Below, piece by piece: positions 1-8,812 of a DNA stretch of 64,000 nucleotides. The stretch comes from JAQGLW01 sp035995725. GTDB lineage: Bacteria > Pseudomonadota > Gammaproteobacteria > Burkholderiales > Burkholderiaceae_D. The DNA is taken from contig DASYKE010000069.1 of the NCBI GenBank assembly GCA_035995725.1, positions 17,346-81,345 of the forward strand, given 5' to 3'. The position numbers and the translations under genes are program-made. The notes beneath the pieces were generated by a model. It worked only from the letters and a program-made list of their open reading frames with translations. It had not been told where the DNA came from and searched no databases. Positions within the stretch are counted from its first letter, which is position 1, and every line of letters starts with the position of its first letter.

Positions 1-47
1 GCTGGCATACCGGGATGTTTAACCCACGCAAATTGCATCGGCGGATC

Positions 48-1007
48 TCAATGGCAAAGCGCCATTCCGCGGTCGGTAAAGCCGTCTTGTGTTACCGGAA
101 GGAATTCCCATTCATAACCGGTTTCCCTAAGAACAAGTTTCAGCACACCATGCGTCGAATTGTCGCCCACTTCGCTATTGGGTCTGCGCAAGCGGAATGG
201 TGTGAGTTTGGCACCTCCCGTTCCAACCACGAACTGACGGATGCCACGCATTTTGTCCAGTTGGCCGCTTCCGCCCTGCGGTGCAAAGCGCTCGTAGTCA
301 TGGTCGTGCGCAACCAGCACTACATCGGCGCCGGCGGCAGCAAGGACTTGCCATATATCCTGCATCTGTACGCTGTCGCCATGACCGCCGGAACTATATA
401 CCGGATGATGCCAGTATGCGAGGGTGCAGCGCGTCTTGTGTTGATCGAGCTCAGTTTTGAGCCATTCCAGTTGTGCCAGGTGCTCTGCCGCCTGCTTCAG
501 GTTGCTGTTGAGCGAAATTACATGCCATTTGCCGAGATTGAAGCTGAAATAGCCGCGCCGCTTCGGTCCGGCCGCGCCGCCAAAATAGCCGTAATAGCCG
601 GTTGCTCCTTGCGTGTAGTACTCGTGATTGCCGGGCGCAGGATAAGTGCGCGCCTTGAACCGGCCCCAAGTCGGCTCGTAACAACTGGTGAATTCAGTCG
701 GCCGGCCGGACGGATAGGTATTGTCGCCCAAGGCCAGTACCGCGGCGCTATCGTCTTTTGCCAGCCCGTCCATGATCAGTCTTGCGGTCTGCGCTGCGCC
801 GCTATCGGCCGGCTTGAAATTTCTGCAATCGGCGATATCGCCAGCTGCATAAACGGTGACGCCTGCACCTGGAATCCGGGGCAGCGCTGCATTTTGTGCC
901 GGATCCGTGCCGGTGACACAACCACTCAGACTGGCTGCCAGCAGCACAGCAAGCGCCGCAGCAATATTCATTCCGTTATCGAAAAACCTGTGATGAAACT
1001 TTGCCAT
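48..1007 (-). CDS. Calcineurin-like metallophosphatase, predicted lipoprotein
   Basis: Predicted secreted metal-dependent phosphatase of about 319 residues. The calcineurin-like motifs appear in order: a D-I-A-D segment after the signal region, GDNTYPSG, GNHEYY, a WHHP segment and HDHDYERF, which supply the usual two-metal ligands. The N-terminus is hydrophobic and ends in a lipobox (LSGC), so the protein is probably anchored to a membrane facing the periplasm. I chose the ATG at 1007 because an AGGAGG Shine-Dalgarno lies just upstream. The frame stays open to 1250, but that extension is low-complexity and would overlap the copper ATPase gene. A second ATG twelve codons in also precedes the signal peptide. 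The substrate (phosphomonoester, phosphodiester or nucleotide) cannot be told. It lies downstream of the ATPase on the same strand after about 137 bases, so it may be cotranscribed. Confidence 0.85.
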   Translation of the reverse strand: MAKFHHRFFDNGMNIAAALAVLLAASLSGCVTGTDPAQNAALPRIPGAGVTVYAAGDIADCRNFKPADSGAAQTARLIMDGLAKDDSAAVLALGDNTYPSGRPTEFTSCYEPTWGRFKARTYPAPGNHEYYTQGATGYYGYFGGAAGPKRRGYFSFNLGKWHVISLNSNLKQAAEHLAQLEWLKTELDQHKTRCTLAYWHHPVYSSGGHGDSVQMQDIWQVLAAAGADVVLVAHDHDYERFAPQGGSGQLDKMRGIRQFVVGTGGAKLTPFRLRRPNSEVGDNSTHGVLKLVLRETGYEWEFLPVTQDGFTDRGMALCH

Positions 1008-1144
1008 GGTCGGCCTCCTGTGCGCGACAGGATAAACGTTTCGGTAACGGGTGGCAATCGGATGGCTCGCTTGCCCGACGCGAGTAAATGCTGTACCGGG
1101 TGTTTTGTTCGCGCGTCTCCTTGCAGAGTTCCCTGTTCGGAAGT

Positions 1145-3541
1145 TTACAATTGCGCCCGGCGCAGACGCAGCGCATTGCCGATCACCGACACCGAACTGA
1201 GGCTCATCGCCGCGCTGGCGATCATCGGACTCAGCAGGATGCCGAACCATGGATACAAAATGCCGGCCGCGATGGGCACCCCGACGAAATTGTAGACGAA
1301 GGCAAAAAATAAATTTTGCCGGATGTTTTTCATCGTGTGCCGGCTCAACAGGCGCGCTTTGACGATGCCGCGCAAATCGCCTTTGACGAGTACGATGCGC
1401 GCGCTGTTCATCGCCACATCGGTGCCGGTTCCCATCGCAATGCCGACATCGGCCTGGGCCAGTGCCGGCGCATCGTTGATGCCATCGCCGGCCATCGCAA
1501 CGATATGGCCTTTTTTCTGCAATTCCTGTATGTAGCGGAATTTATCCACCGGTAAAAATTCGGCCTCGACCTCGTCAATGTCAAGTTGTTTCGCGACAGC
1601 TGCCGCCGTGGTGGCGTTATCACCGCTCAGCATCACGATGCGTAATCCGAACTGATGCAATTGTGCGATGGCTTCCGGTGCAGTACGCTTGACCGGATCA
1701 GCGACGCTGATCAGTCCGGCGAAGTGGTCGCCTATGCTGGCGAACATGACGGTCTGCCCAAGCTCGCGCAGGCGTTGCGCTTCCGGTTGCAGCGGCGATG
1801 CATCGATGCCGGCATCCTGCATCAGGCCGATATTGCCCAGTGCGGCGATTTTCCCATTGATGCGGCCGCGCACTCCTTTTCCGGTAATCGATTCAAAGTG
1901 TTCGACAGCAGGCAGAGGAATTTTTTGTTGCTGTGCATAATCGACGATCGCCTGCGCCAGCGGATGCTCGCTCATTTTTTCCAGCGCCGCCGCGTAGATC
2001 AACACCTCGGTTTTATCGAATCCAGGCGCGGCCGCGATGCTCTGCACCCTGGGCGCACCTTCGGTCAGCGTGCCGGTCTTGTCGACGATCAACGTATCGA
2101 CTTTTTCCATTAACTCCAGTGCTTCGGCATCCTTGATCAGCACACCGTCGCGCGCGCCGCGGCCGACCCCGACCATGATCGAAATCGGCGTCGCCAGTCC
2201 CAGTGCGCATGGACAAGCGATGATGAGCACCGAGACCGCGACGACCAATGCATTGGCGAACGCAGGGCCGGGGCCGACCAGCGCCCATATCGCGAAGGCA
2301 AGGACGGCGACTCCAATCACGGCAGGTACGAACCAGCCCGACACCCGGTCGGCCAATTTTTGAATCGGAGCGCGCGAACGTGCGGCCTGGTTGACCATTT
2401 GCACGATTTGCGACAGCAACGTTTCTGTACCGACTTTTTCCGCGCGCAGCAGGAAGGAACCAGTCTGGTTGACGGTACCGGCCGTGACCTTGCTGCCCGG
2501 ATGCTTTTCGGCAGGAATCGGCTCGCCGGTGATCATCGATTCGTCGACATTCGATCTGCCTTCGATCACTACGCCGTCGACCGGTACGTTGGTGCCTGGT
2601 TTGACGCGCAATATATCGCCGACACGGACTTGGTCGAGAGTCACCTCGTGTTCGCTGCCATCCGGATTGATGCGCACTGTGGTACTCGGGGCGAGTGCCA
2701 GCAGCGATCTGATTGCGCTGTTGGTACGGCTGCGTGCGCGCAGCTCGAGCACTTGGCCAAGCAGTACCAGGGTGACGATTACCGCCGCCGCTTCAAAATA
2801 CAGCGGCACCATGCCATTCATTTTGAATGCCGCCGGCAGCGCTTGCGGGAACAGCAACGCGCCCAGGCTGAATAGATAGGCAACTGCGACGCCAAGAGCT
2901 ATCAGGCTGAACATGTTCAGATTCCAGCTCCTGAACGAATTCCATCCCCGCACCAGAAACGGCCATCCGCACCAGAGCACGACCGGCGTTGCCAGAACCG
3001 CCTGCAGCCAATTGAAAGCGTTCATCCCGATTCTGTGAGCGAGGTCAAAACCGGGAATCAGATCGCTCATCGCAATCAACAGCAGCGGTACGCTCAACGC
3101 AACGCTGACCCGGAACCGGCGACGCATATCGTCCAGTTCGGAGGTGTCCTCATCGGCTGTCGCCAGCAATGGTTCAAGCGCCATGCCGCAAATGGGACAA
3201 TTGCCTGGACCGACTTTCCGCACTTCCGGATGCATCGGACAAGTGTAGATGGCGTCTTTGCCGGCCGCCGCAGGGGCGGAGACTGTTGCGCCGCTCCTGT
3301 TCAGATACTGCTGCGGATCGGCACTGAATTTTGCAACGCACCTGTCGCTGCAGAAATAATAAGTTGTGCCCGCATGTTCTATCGCCCGATCGGGATTGGC
3401 CGCAACCTTCATCCCGCATACCGGATCGACATAGGGTTTGGCACTGTCGGCTGGCGCTGCGGCATCATGGTTGCAACAGGATCCGTTCTGCGGAAGATTT
3501 TTCTGGTGGGCATGGTTTCCATGTTCGTGGTGATCGTTCAT
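1145..3541 (-). CDS. copA: Copper/heavy-metal-translocating P1B-type ATPase with YHS and heavy-metal-binding N-terminus
   Basis: Inner-membrane ATP-driven metal exporter of 798 residues, probably for Cu(I). A His-rich start is followed by a YHS domain (about 38-80, DPVCGMKV then FCSDRC) and a short heavy-metal-binding domain (about 99-124, CPMHPEV and CPICGM) instead of the classical GMTCxxC HMA domain. Then come transmembrane helices, the actuator TGE (338-340), the transport motif ACPCALG (CPC at 443-445), the phosphorylation site DKTGT (Asp487), an HPLAQAI motif and GDGINDAPA. The CPC motif and family organisation favour copper; silver or other soft metals are possible. A truncated merR-type reading frame and a MerR-like promoter lie just upstream, consistent with former or trans-acting metal-responsive control. 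The gene symbol is given by family, not by a specific ortholog. Confidence 0.93.
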   Translation of the reverse strand: MNDHHEHGNHAHQKNLPQNGSCCNHDAAAPADSAKPYVDPVCGMKVAANPDRAIEHAGTTYYFCSDRCVAKFSADPQQYLNRSGATVSAPAAAGKDAIYTCPMHPEVRKVGPGNCPICGMALEPLLATADEDTSELDDMRRRFRVSVALSVPLLLIAMSDLIPGFDLAHRIGMNAFNWLQAVLATPVVLWCGWPFLVRGWNSFRSWNLNMFSLIALGVAVAYLFSLGALLFPQALPAAFKMNGMVPLYFEAAAVIVTLVLLGQVLELRARSRTNSAIRSLLALAPSTTVRINPDGSEHEVTLDQVRVGDILRVKPGTNVPVDGVVIEGRSNVDESMITGEPIPAEKHPGSKVTAGTVNQTGSFLLRAEKVGTETLLSQIVQMVNQAARSRAPIQKLADRVSGWFVPAVIGVAVLAFAIWALVGPGPAFANALVVAVSVLIIACPCALGLATPISIMVGVGRGARDGVLIKDAEALELMEKVDTLIVDKTGTLTEGAPRVQSIAAAPGFDKTEVLIYAAALEKMSEHPLAQAIVDYAQQQKIPLPAVEHFESITGKGVRGRINGKIAALGNIGLMQDAGIDASPLQPEAQRLRELGQTVMFASIGDHFAGLISVADPVKRTAPEAIAQLHQFGLRIVMLSGDNATTAAAVAKQLDIDEVEAEFLPVDKFRYIQELQKKGHIVAMAGDGINDAPALAQADVGIAMGTGTDVAMNSARIVLVKGDLRGIVKARLLSRHTMKNIRQNLFFAFVYNFVGVPIAAGILYPWFGILLSPMIASAAMSLSSVSVIGNALRLRRAQL

Positions 3542-3582
3542 GATGCTGCACCTTTCGCTTGATTCGTTCCAGTTCAGTCTAT

Positions 3583-3614
3583 AGGATAAATTCCATACCT
3601 AACAACAGAGTCAA
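3583..3614 (-). promoter_or_regulatory. Candidate MerR-type promoter for the copper ATPase
   Basis: On the minus strand TTGACT (3614-3609) is followed after a 20-base spacer by TATCCT (3588-3583), 42 bases before the ATPase start. The over-long 19-20 base spacer is characteristic of MerR-family-activated metal promoters. The spacer has only a weak dyad, so the operator is not certain. Confidence 0.45.
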
Positions 3615-3630
3615 GCATTTTCCGGAAATC

Positions 3631-3837
3631 ATGAATGAACCCGGTTTTACCATCGGGCGGCTGGCGTGCGCTACAGACGTCGGTATCGAGACGATACGCT
3701 GTTACCAGCGCCGCAACCTGTTGCCGACACCTGTTCCGACAGACAGTTCATTTCGCATTTATCCGCTGCACTGGGTGATGGCAGATGACTGCCGATGTAT
3801 GAAAAGTAATTCGAATTCGGCGATCAGCGCAACATGA
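3631..3837 (+). pseudogene. Truncated MerR-family regulator fragment
   Basis: The first 35 or so residues from the ATG at 3631 match a MerR helix-turn-helix well (FTIGRLA, then GIETIRCYQRRNLLP). After that the similarity decays and the frame stops at 68 residues, whereas MerR/CueR-type proteins have about 130-150. The wing, dimerisation helix and metal-binding Cys residues are absent. It is divergent from the copper ATPase, the usual position of cueR-like genes, so I read it as a decayed cognate regulator. An intact short DNA-binding peptide cannot be excluded. Confidence 0.65.
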
Positions 3838-3921
3838 TGACCCGAACCTGAGTCTTTACCGGCGTATGTCCGCAATGCATGTGTTTATGCTAGGCTTGCC
3901 GTAGATTGCGAACGACCCGAC

Positions 3922-5688
3922 ATGTACACCCAATTTTTCAGCCTTAAACAAACTCCTTTTTCGATCGCCCCTGATCCCCGCTATCTGTTCATGAGCGAGC
4001 GTCATCGCGAGGCGCTGGCGCATTTGCTTTATGGTGTCGGCGCTGGCGGCGGTTTCGTGCTGCTTACAGGTGAAATCGGGGCCGGCAAGACGACGGTGTG
4101 CCGTTGCTTCCTGGAACAGATCCCGGCGAACTGCAACGTTGCCTATATTTTCAATCCAAAATTGACGGTCGATGAATTGCTCAGATCGATATGCGATGAA
4201 TTCCGTATCGGGTTCGAGCACGAAGGTCCGGGCGCGGCTACCGTCAAGGACTATGTCGATGCGCTGAATGCGTATTTAATGGCCGCGCATGCCGAAGGTC
4301 AGAACAATGTCCTCATTATTGACGAAGCACAAAATCTGTCCGCGGACGTGCTTGAGCAGCTGCGCTTGCTGACGAATCTTGAAACCAATGAACACAAGCT
4401 GCTGCAGATTATCCTGATCGGCCAGCCCGAGTTGCGCGCGATGCTGGCACGGCCTGAACTGGAGCAACTCGCGCAACGCGTGATAGCGCGCTATCACCTC
4501 GACTCACTGTCGGCGCAGGAAACGGCGCGCTATATCCTGCATCGCCTTTCGGTCGCCGGTTTGACCGGCGAATCGCCAATCCGGCCAAAGCTGATGCAGC
4601 CGATTTATCTGCTCACGAAAGGTGTGCCGCGCCGCATCAACTTGTTGTGCGATCGCGCGCTGCTAGGTGCGTATGCCGAGGGCAAGCGCGAAGTGGACCG
4701 CGCTATCGTCAAAAAGGCGGCGCATGAGGTATTCGGTAACGACAGGACCCGGATTCCGGCCAAGGTACGGTACCGGCGTTATGCGGCGTTCGGACTGGCG
4801 GCAGCGGCAATGATTATCGGCGTCTCCGTGTGGGTTGCAGATAACCGCTCCTATGTAAGGTCCGTCATTGCGCAAAGGCCTGAAGCGGGAAAAAATCTTG
4901 CCGGAGCAGCCCCTGTTGCGCCTGCGGATACGCCGGCCGGGGCCGCTTCGCCGATACAGCATGCCTCCATTCCTGACACACCGGCGACCAACGGGAGTGC
5001 ACCGCCAACGCCAAATGCTTTGCCCGGCCCGCAGGCGAAAGCTGCATCTCCTGTTCTATCGGAACCGGCCGACGATGCCGGCAGTAATTCGGGCGATGCA
5101 AATGTCGCTTACAGGGAGCTGGCACGATTGTGGGGCATATCCCTGCCGGAAGGGGAGCCGTGCCAGGCCGCTCGAAAAGAGAATTTGCACTGTTATAAAA
5201 GCAGCGGCGGCCTTGCCGAGATACGGCAGCTCGATCGACCTGCGATACTGACCCTGCGCGACGACACCAAGAAAACTTACTATGCGCTTCTGATCGGCTT
5301 GACCAATGCAAGCGCCGTGTTGCGCATCGGCAGTACGGATCACAGCATCACCCTGGTCGCGCTTGGACGGCGCTTTCGCGGCGATTTCGCCACGTTCTGG
5401 CGTGCCCCGCATACCTACCGCGACACAGTAAGCAGCGGCGACCGGGGCGCCGATGTCGACTGGCTCGCTGCGCAGATGGCAAAAATGAATGGCATCAGGC
5501 AGCCGGTTGCAAGCCGGGCGTTCGATCAGACGATGGCCATGCAGGTACGCGAGTTTCAGTCGGCGCAGGGGCTGGAAGTGGATGGCATCGTCGGTCCCAA
5601 AACTTTTATGCATCTCAACAGCTTTGCAGGTGTCGACGAGCCGCGGCTGACAAATAACGCTGCAATCCTCAACGCATCAGGCAGGTAA
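3922..5688 (+). CDS. gspA: GspA/ExeA-like AAA ATPase with C-terminal peptidoglycan-binding domain
   Basis: 588-residue inner-membrane ATPase of the ExeA family, which with GspB/ExeB helps insert or position the type II secretin through the peptidoglycan. The cytoplasmic AAA domain carries a Walker A (GEIGAGKTT, about 50-58) and a Walker B (VLIIDEAQ, about 130-137). One transmembrane helix lies at about 288-307, followed by a Pro/Ala-rich linker and, near the C-terminus (about 510-580), a PG_binding_1-like repeat (VREFQSAQGLEVDGIVGPKT). The order matches full-length ExeA. The start is the first ATG before the conserved YTQFFSLK segment; no strong ribosome-binding site is visible. gspB follows after four bases. 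No other type II secretion genes are in the window, so its secretion apparatus, if present, lies elsewhere. Confidence 0.88.
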   Translation: MYTQFFSLKQTPFSIAPDPRYLFMSERHREALAHLLYGVGAGGGFVLLTGEIGAGKTTVCRCFLEQIPANCNVAYIFNPKLTVDELLRSICDEFRIGFEHEGPGAATVKDYVDALNAYLMAAHAEGQNNVLIIDEAQNLSADVLEQLRLLTNLETNEHKLLQIILIGQPELRAMLARPELEQLAQRVIARYHLDSLSAQETARYILHRLSVAGLTGESPIRPKLMQPIYLLTKGVPRRINLLCDRALLGAYAEGKREVDRAIVKKAAHEVFGNDRTRIPAKVRYRRYAAFGLAAAAMIIGVSVWVADNRSYVRSVIAQRPEAGKNLAGAAPVAPADTPAGAASPIQHASIPDTPATNGSAPPTPNALPGPQAKAASPVLSEPADDAGSNSGDANVAYRELARLWGISLPEGEPCQAARKENLHCYKSSGGLAEIRQLDRPAILTLRDDTKKTYYALLIGLTNASAVLRIGSTDHSITLVALGRRFRGDFATFWRAPHTYRDTVSSGDRGADVDWLAAQMAKMNGIRQPVASRAFDQTMAMQVREFQSAQGLEVDGIVGPKTFMHLNSFAGVDEPRLTNNAAILNASGR

Positions 5689-5692
5689 CGCA

Positions 5693-6487
5693 ATGTCCTA
5701 TATTCTCGATGCACTCAAAAAAGCGGAGTCGGAACGCAAGCTGGGCTCTGTCCCCAACATGCATGCGCAATCCGTTCCGGTTGCGACATCAGAAGCCGGA
5801 TCTTCTGTCTGGAGGCGGGCATCGACATGGATTGTGTTGATCGCGCTGGCAATTACGGTAGGAGTCCTTGCCTGGCTCAAACCGTGGCAGGCAGTGCCGG
5901 TCTCTAATACCAGCGCATCGTTGCCGGAGCAATCGCCGTCAAAGATTGAAGACGCCGAATCGAAATCGCCATCTGTGCAGCCGCCGCTTTCTGCTGCGAG
6001 CTCTGCATTCCCTGCGGTGAGCTCTGCATTCCCTCCGGTGACCGGAGGGAATGCAGAGCTCGCAGCAACGGCACCGCCAGCGAATGCGGTCTTGCCGGCG
6101 GAAGCCTTACCGGCGGAACCAGCCAGACCGAAAATCAGGCCGAAGCTCGCCAGAAAATCCACGGAAAAAAAGCAGGCACGGTCTGCGGAGCCTTCCAAGC
6201 CCGTTGTTTCCGCAGCAGAGCAGGAACCCGTACCGGCTTCCGATCCGTCGCCTGAAGCGCGCATCGCCACGCTACGCGAATTGCCGGAAAACATTCAAAG
6301 GGAAATTCCCACATTGACTATCGGCGGATACATATATTCAGGCAATCAGTCTGAGCGTTCGGTTTTGATCAATAAAAGACTGCTGCATGAAGGCGAAGAA
6401 GTGGCACCCGGCCTTGTGCTGGAAAAAATGCTGCCGAAAGAGGCCGTACTCAGTTATAAAGGCCACCGTTACCGCATTTCTTATTAA
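5693..6487 (+). CDS. gspB: GspB/ExeB-like secretion accessory protein
   Basis: 264-residue single-pass membrane protein. It begins with the conserved SYILDALKKAESERK segment of GspB proteins, has one transmembrane helix at about 45-65, a long Pro/Ala/Ser-rich periplasmic linker, and a C-terminal GspB domain (about 200-264) with the L-T-I-G-G-Y-I-Y and R-S-V-L-I-N segments. It partners GspA in secretin assembly. It starts four bases after gspA, so the two are translated from one transcript. The linker-coding DNA contains two direct copies and one inverted copy of a 21-base unit (5998-6061), unlike anything else in the gene. Confidence 0.86.
   Translation: MSYILDALKKAESERKLGSVPNMHAQSVPVATSEAGSSVWRRASTWIVLIALAITVGVLAWLKPWQAVPVSNTSASLPEQSPSKIEDAESKSPSVQPPLSAASSAFPAVSSAFPPVTGGNAELAATAPPANAVLPAEALPAEPARPKIRPKLARKSTEKKQARSAEPSKPVVSAAEQEPVPASDPSPEARIATLRELPENIQREIPTLTIGGYIYSGNQSERSVLINKRLLHEGEEVAPGLVLEKMLPKEAVLSYKGHRYRISY
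5998..6061. repeat. 21-base unit: two tandem copies plus one inverted copy (43-base palindrome)
   Basis: Copies at 5998-6018 and 6019-6039 are direct repeats with one mismatch. Copy 3 at 6041-6061 is the exact reverse complement of copy 2, separated by one base. 6019-6061 is therefore a 43-base perfect palindrome with a one-base centre, inside the linker-coding part of gspB. Complementarity between copy 1 and copy 3 also extends several bases outward. Confidence 0.95.
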
Positions 6488-6855
6488 CAAGTAATGATCT
6501 GGACTGGACCAATCCTGCGCCGGTCAATTCGACCAGTTTGCATTGGCACTTGATTGCGTCACCAAACAATGCAAAGTACGCAGATTGCCTGATCTCATCC
6601 GTTTATGCGAAGAGCTCGGGCACCAGATGCTGGCCTTGTCCGGCAGCGCGTCGGGTTATCCTGTTGATGCGGACGACACCAAGGCGCTGATACGCTATCC
6701 TGTTATTAGGTAAGTCACGGCAGTACGCGGTGCCGCGAGCTCATCGCCGATGCATTTCCAGTCTACAACGGGCGCAGCTCCGGCAAACAGCAGGCGATTC
6801 GTATTTCGCCGCGGAATAGATATGCAGGACAATTAGAGAAATTGGAGATTTTGAA
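6488..6855. other. Intergenic region with a possible decayed coding fragment
   Basis: No gene with a start is visible. From about 6503 to 6712 one plus-strand frame is open for about 70 codons, ending in TAA, and reads like protein (a D-L-I-R-L-C-E-E-L-G-H segment), but it has no in-frame ATG or ribosome-binding site near its beginning. It may be the tail of a lost gene. The rest shows nothing I can name. Confidence 0.4.
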
Positions 6856-7110
6856 ATGGCGAATAAGGAACAGTACGATAAATTCGCAGATGAAATGGCG
6901 CGGCGGTTCGAAGACTTCACACAATGGGCGATCGACAACTGGCCGAACAAGGACTTTCCTTTATTACAGTCGGACTTTAGCGAGTCACGCAAGGAAATAG
7001 GGCACATCCTGGGTGCCAGGTTGAACGAGAGCCAGGAAGCCCCGCCTCCATCCCCGGCTGCTGAAAACTCTCCTCAGTATATCAATATGAACCCGGCGCC
7101 CTGGCCGTGA
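6856..7110 (+). CDS. Small hypothetical protein
   Basis: 84-residue soluble protein of unrecognised family. It is charged and aromatic in its first 60 residues (KEQYDKFADEMARRFEDF, then a WAIDNWP segment) and likely helical, with a Pro-rich disordered tail. There is no signal peptide or Cys. A GGAG ribosome-binding site precedes the ATG at normal spacing, which supports real translation. The next gene converges on it from the other strand. Confidence 0.6.
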   Translation: MANKEQYDKFADEMARRFEDFTQWAIDNWPNKDFPLLQSDFSESRKEIGHILGARLNESQEAPPPSPAAENSPQYINMNPAPWP

Positions 7111-7137
7111 CGATCCTGTTTTTATCGTCTTGCATCA

Positions 7138-8463
7138 TTACTTCAGCGCAGCGGGCGTCACCCGCCATACCACGTTGCCGACGTCGTCGGCAACCAGCAA
7201 TGCGCCCGCCCGGTCGATCACCACGCCAACCGGACGGCCGAGCGCCTCGCCATCCGCATTGATGAAGCCGGTCAAAATGTCGACAGGGTCGCCTGAAGGC
7301 TGTCCTGCACTGAAAGGAACAAAGATCACTTTATAGCCGCTGCGCGGCTTCCGGTTCCAGGAACCGTGCTGGCCGATGAAAGCTCCGCCTGCGTATTGCT
7401 TCGGCAAAAGATTCCCCTCATAAAAAACAAGCCCGAGCGAAGCCGTATGGTTGCCCAGCGCATAATCGGGCACGATGGCCGACGCCACCAGTTCCAGACG
7501 CTGCGGCTTCACCCTCTCGTCGACATGCTGGCCGTAATAGCTGTAAGGCCAGCCGTAGAAACCGCCATCCTTTACCGACGTCATATAGTCGGGGACCAGG
7601 TCGCTGCCGAGCTCGTCGCGTTCGTTGACGGCAGTCCAGAGTAAGCCGCTTTGCGGCTGCCAGGCAAGTCCGTTCGGATTGCGCAAGCCCGATGCGAAGA
7701 CGCGCGAACGGCCGGTCGCACGGTCGATTTCGAGGATTGCGGCGCGGTTGACCTCGTTTTCCACGCCGTTTTCGCCGACATTGCTATTCGAGCCGACCGT
7801 CACATAAAGCCGTGAACCATCGCGGCTTGCAATGATATTTTTTGTCCAGTGATGGTTGATTTTTCCTGCCGGCAGATCGGCCACCTTTACGCCGGATTCG
7901 GTGATCTGGGTGGCGCCGGCCTTGTATGGAAAGCGCATTACCGCGTCAGTGTTGGCAACATAGAGGTCGTTCCCGACCAGCATCATGCCGAACGGCGAAT
8001 TCAAACCCTGCAGGAAGACTGTTCGCATTTCCGGGATGCCGTCGCCGTCGGCGTCGCGAAGCAGCGTGATCCGGTTGGCGCTGGGAACTACCGCACCTGC
8101 GCGTCTCATAACCAGCCTCATGACCCAGCCCCTGATGCCGTTGCTATCTTCGGGCTTGGGCGGGGCATTGGTCTCGGCGACGAGCACATCGCCGTTTGGA
8201 AGAACATACAGCCAGCGCGGATGATCGAGGCCAGCTGCGTATGCTTTAACCGAAAGGCCGGGCGCGGCGGTCGGTGCCGCGCCTGCCGGCCAACCCTTTG
8301 CAGGGGCGATATGCACCGTGGGTATCAGCGTCGGATTGGGCGGCGGCAGGATCGGATGCGGGCCGACCCCGGCTTTCTCCGGGAATTTCGCCATTTCTCC
8401 GCAGGAAGCGAGACTGAGTACGAACAGGCTGACCAGAAGGCGGGAAGGGTAGGCGTCGCGCAT
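7138..8463 (-). CDS. PQQ-dependent sugar dehydrogenase-like lipoprotein (sorbosone dehydrogenase family)
   Basis: Predicted periplasmic beta-propeller oxidoreductase, 441 residues, of the glucose/sorbosone dehydrogenase family that uses PQQ. The signal peptide ends in a lipobox (LASC). The conserved propeller segments are recognisable: LDHPRWLYVLPNGDVLVAE, the D-G-D-G-I-P-E segment, GLRNPNGLAWQP, and near the end an F-I-G-Q-H-G-S-W-N-R motif typical of the family. I chose the ATG at 8463 with a GGAGA ribosome-binding site over an in-frame TTG at 8478. The true substrate of this branch is generally unknown, and PQQ dependence here is inferred from the family. It stands alone and convergent with the preceding small gene. 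Confidence 0.85.
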   Translation of the reverse strand: MRDAYPSRLLVSLFVLSLASCGEMAKFPEKAGVGPHPILPPPNPTLIPTVHIAPAKGWPAGAAPTAAPGLSVKAYAAGLDHPRWLYVLPNGDVLVAETNAPPKPEDSNGIRGWVMRLVMRRAGAVVPSANRITLLRDADGDGIPEMRTVFLQGLNSPFGMMLVGNDLYVANTDAVMRFPYKAGATQITESGVKVADLPAGKINHHWTKNIIASRDGSRLYVTVGSNSNVGENGVENEVNRAAILEIDRATGRSRVFASGLRNPNGLAWQPQSGLLWTAVNERDELGSDLVPDYMTSVKDGGFYGWPYSYYGQHVDERVKPQRLELVASAIVPDYALGNHTASLGLVFYEGNLLPKQYAGGAFIGQHGSWNRKPRSGYKVIFVPFSAGQPSGDPVDILTGFINADGEALGRPVGVVIDRAGALLVADDVGNVVWRVTPAALK

Positions 8464-8812
8464 CAAGTGTCTCCACAATTGGCATCAGGATAGAAATGAA
8501 TTTTTTAAGCGACGAACGTCAAATGCCGGGTGTCGCTTGCCACGGCTTTCCGCCTGCCAAAAGTCGTCGGCCCAAGAAGCTCACTTGTTCTATTTTAATC
8601 AATCCGGAGTTTTTGCGAGCGCGCTCTTCGCGCATTTCGCCTTCCCGACGGCGCTTGGTACAGTGCTTACAGTCCTGGTTGATGTGCTCGGTTGTGTTCC
8701 GTACGGCAAACATAAAAGTGTCGGCTATAACAAGAAATGTGTTGACACTTTTTTAAAGTGAAGACCATACTAGGCACCATTTCCCACACGTCAACGCCAG
8801 GATTGTTCAACC
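8464..8812. other. Intergenic region upstream of the CoA-transferase operon
   Basis: Divergent spacer between the sugar dehydrogenase and the operon starting at 8813. It holds the operon promoter and an inverted repeat (8714-8752). No protein-coding signal was seen in the remainder. Confidence 0.7.
8714..8771 (+). promoter_or_regulatory. Sigma-70-type promoter with overlapping inverted repeat
   Basis: TTGACA at 8742-8747, an 18-base spacer and CATACT at 8766-8771. The arms AAAAGTGTC (8714-8722) and GACACTTTT (8744-8752) form a perfect 9-base inverted repeat whose right half covers the -35, and a further AAAGTG follows at 8755. This is a plausible operator for a local repressor or activator, but none is encoded nearby. 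Confidence 0.6.

Noticed and set aside
48..1250. Longer start for the metallophosphatase at 1250
   Set aside because: The extension is low-complexity, overlaps the copper ATPase coding region and precedes a clean ribosome-binding site and signal peptide at 1007.
5698..6294. 198-codon minus-strand frame opposite gspB
   Set aside because: It mirrors the coding strand composition of gspB; gspB has conserved family segments and a linked partner, the opposite frame has none.
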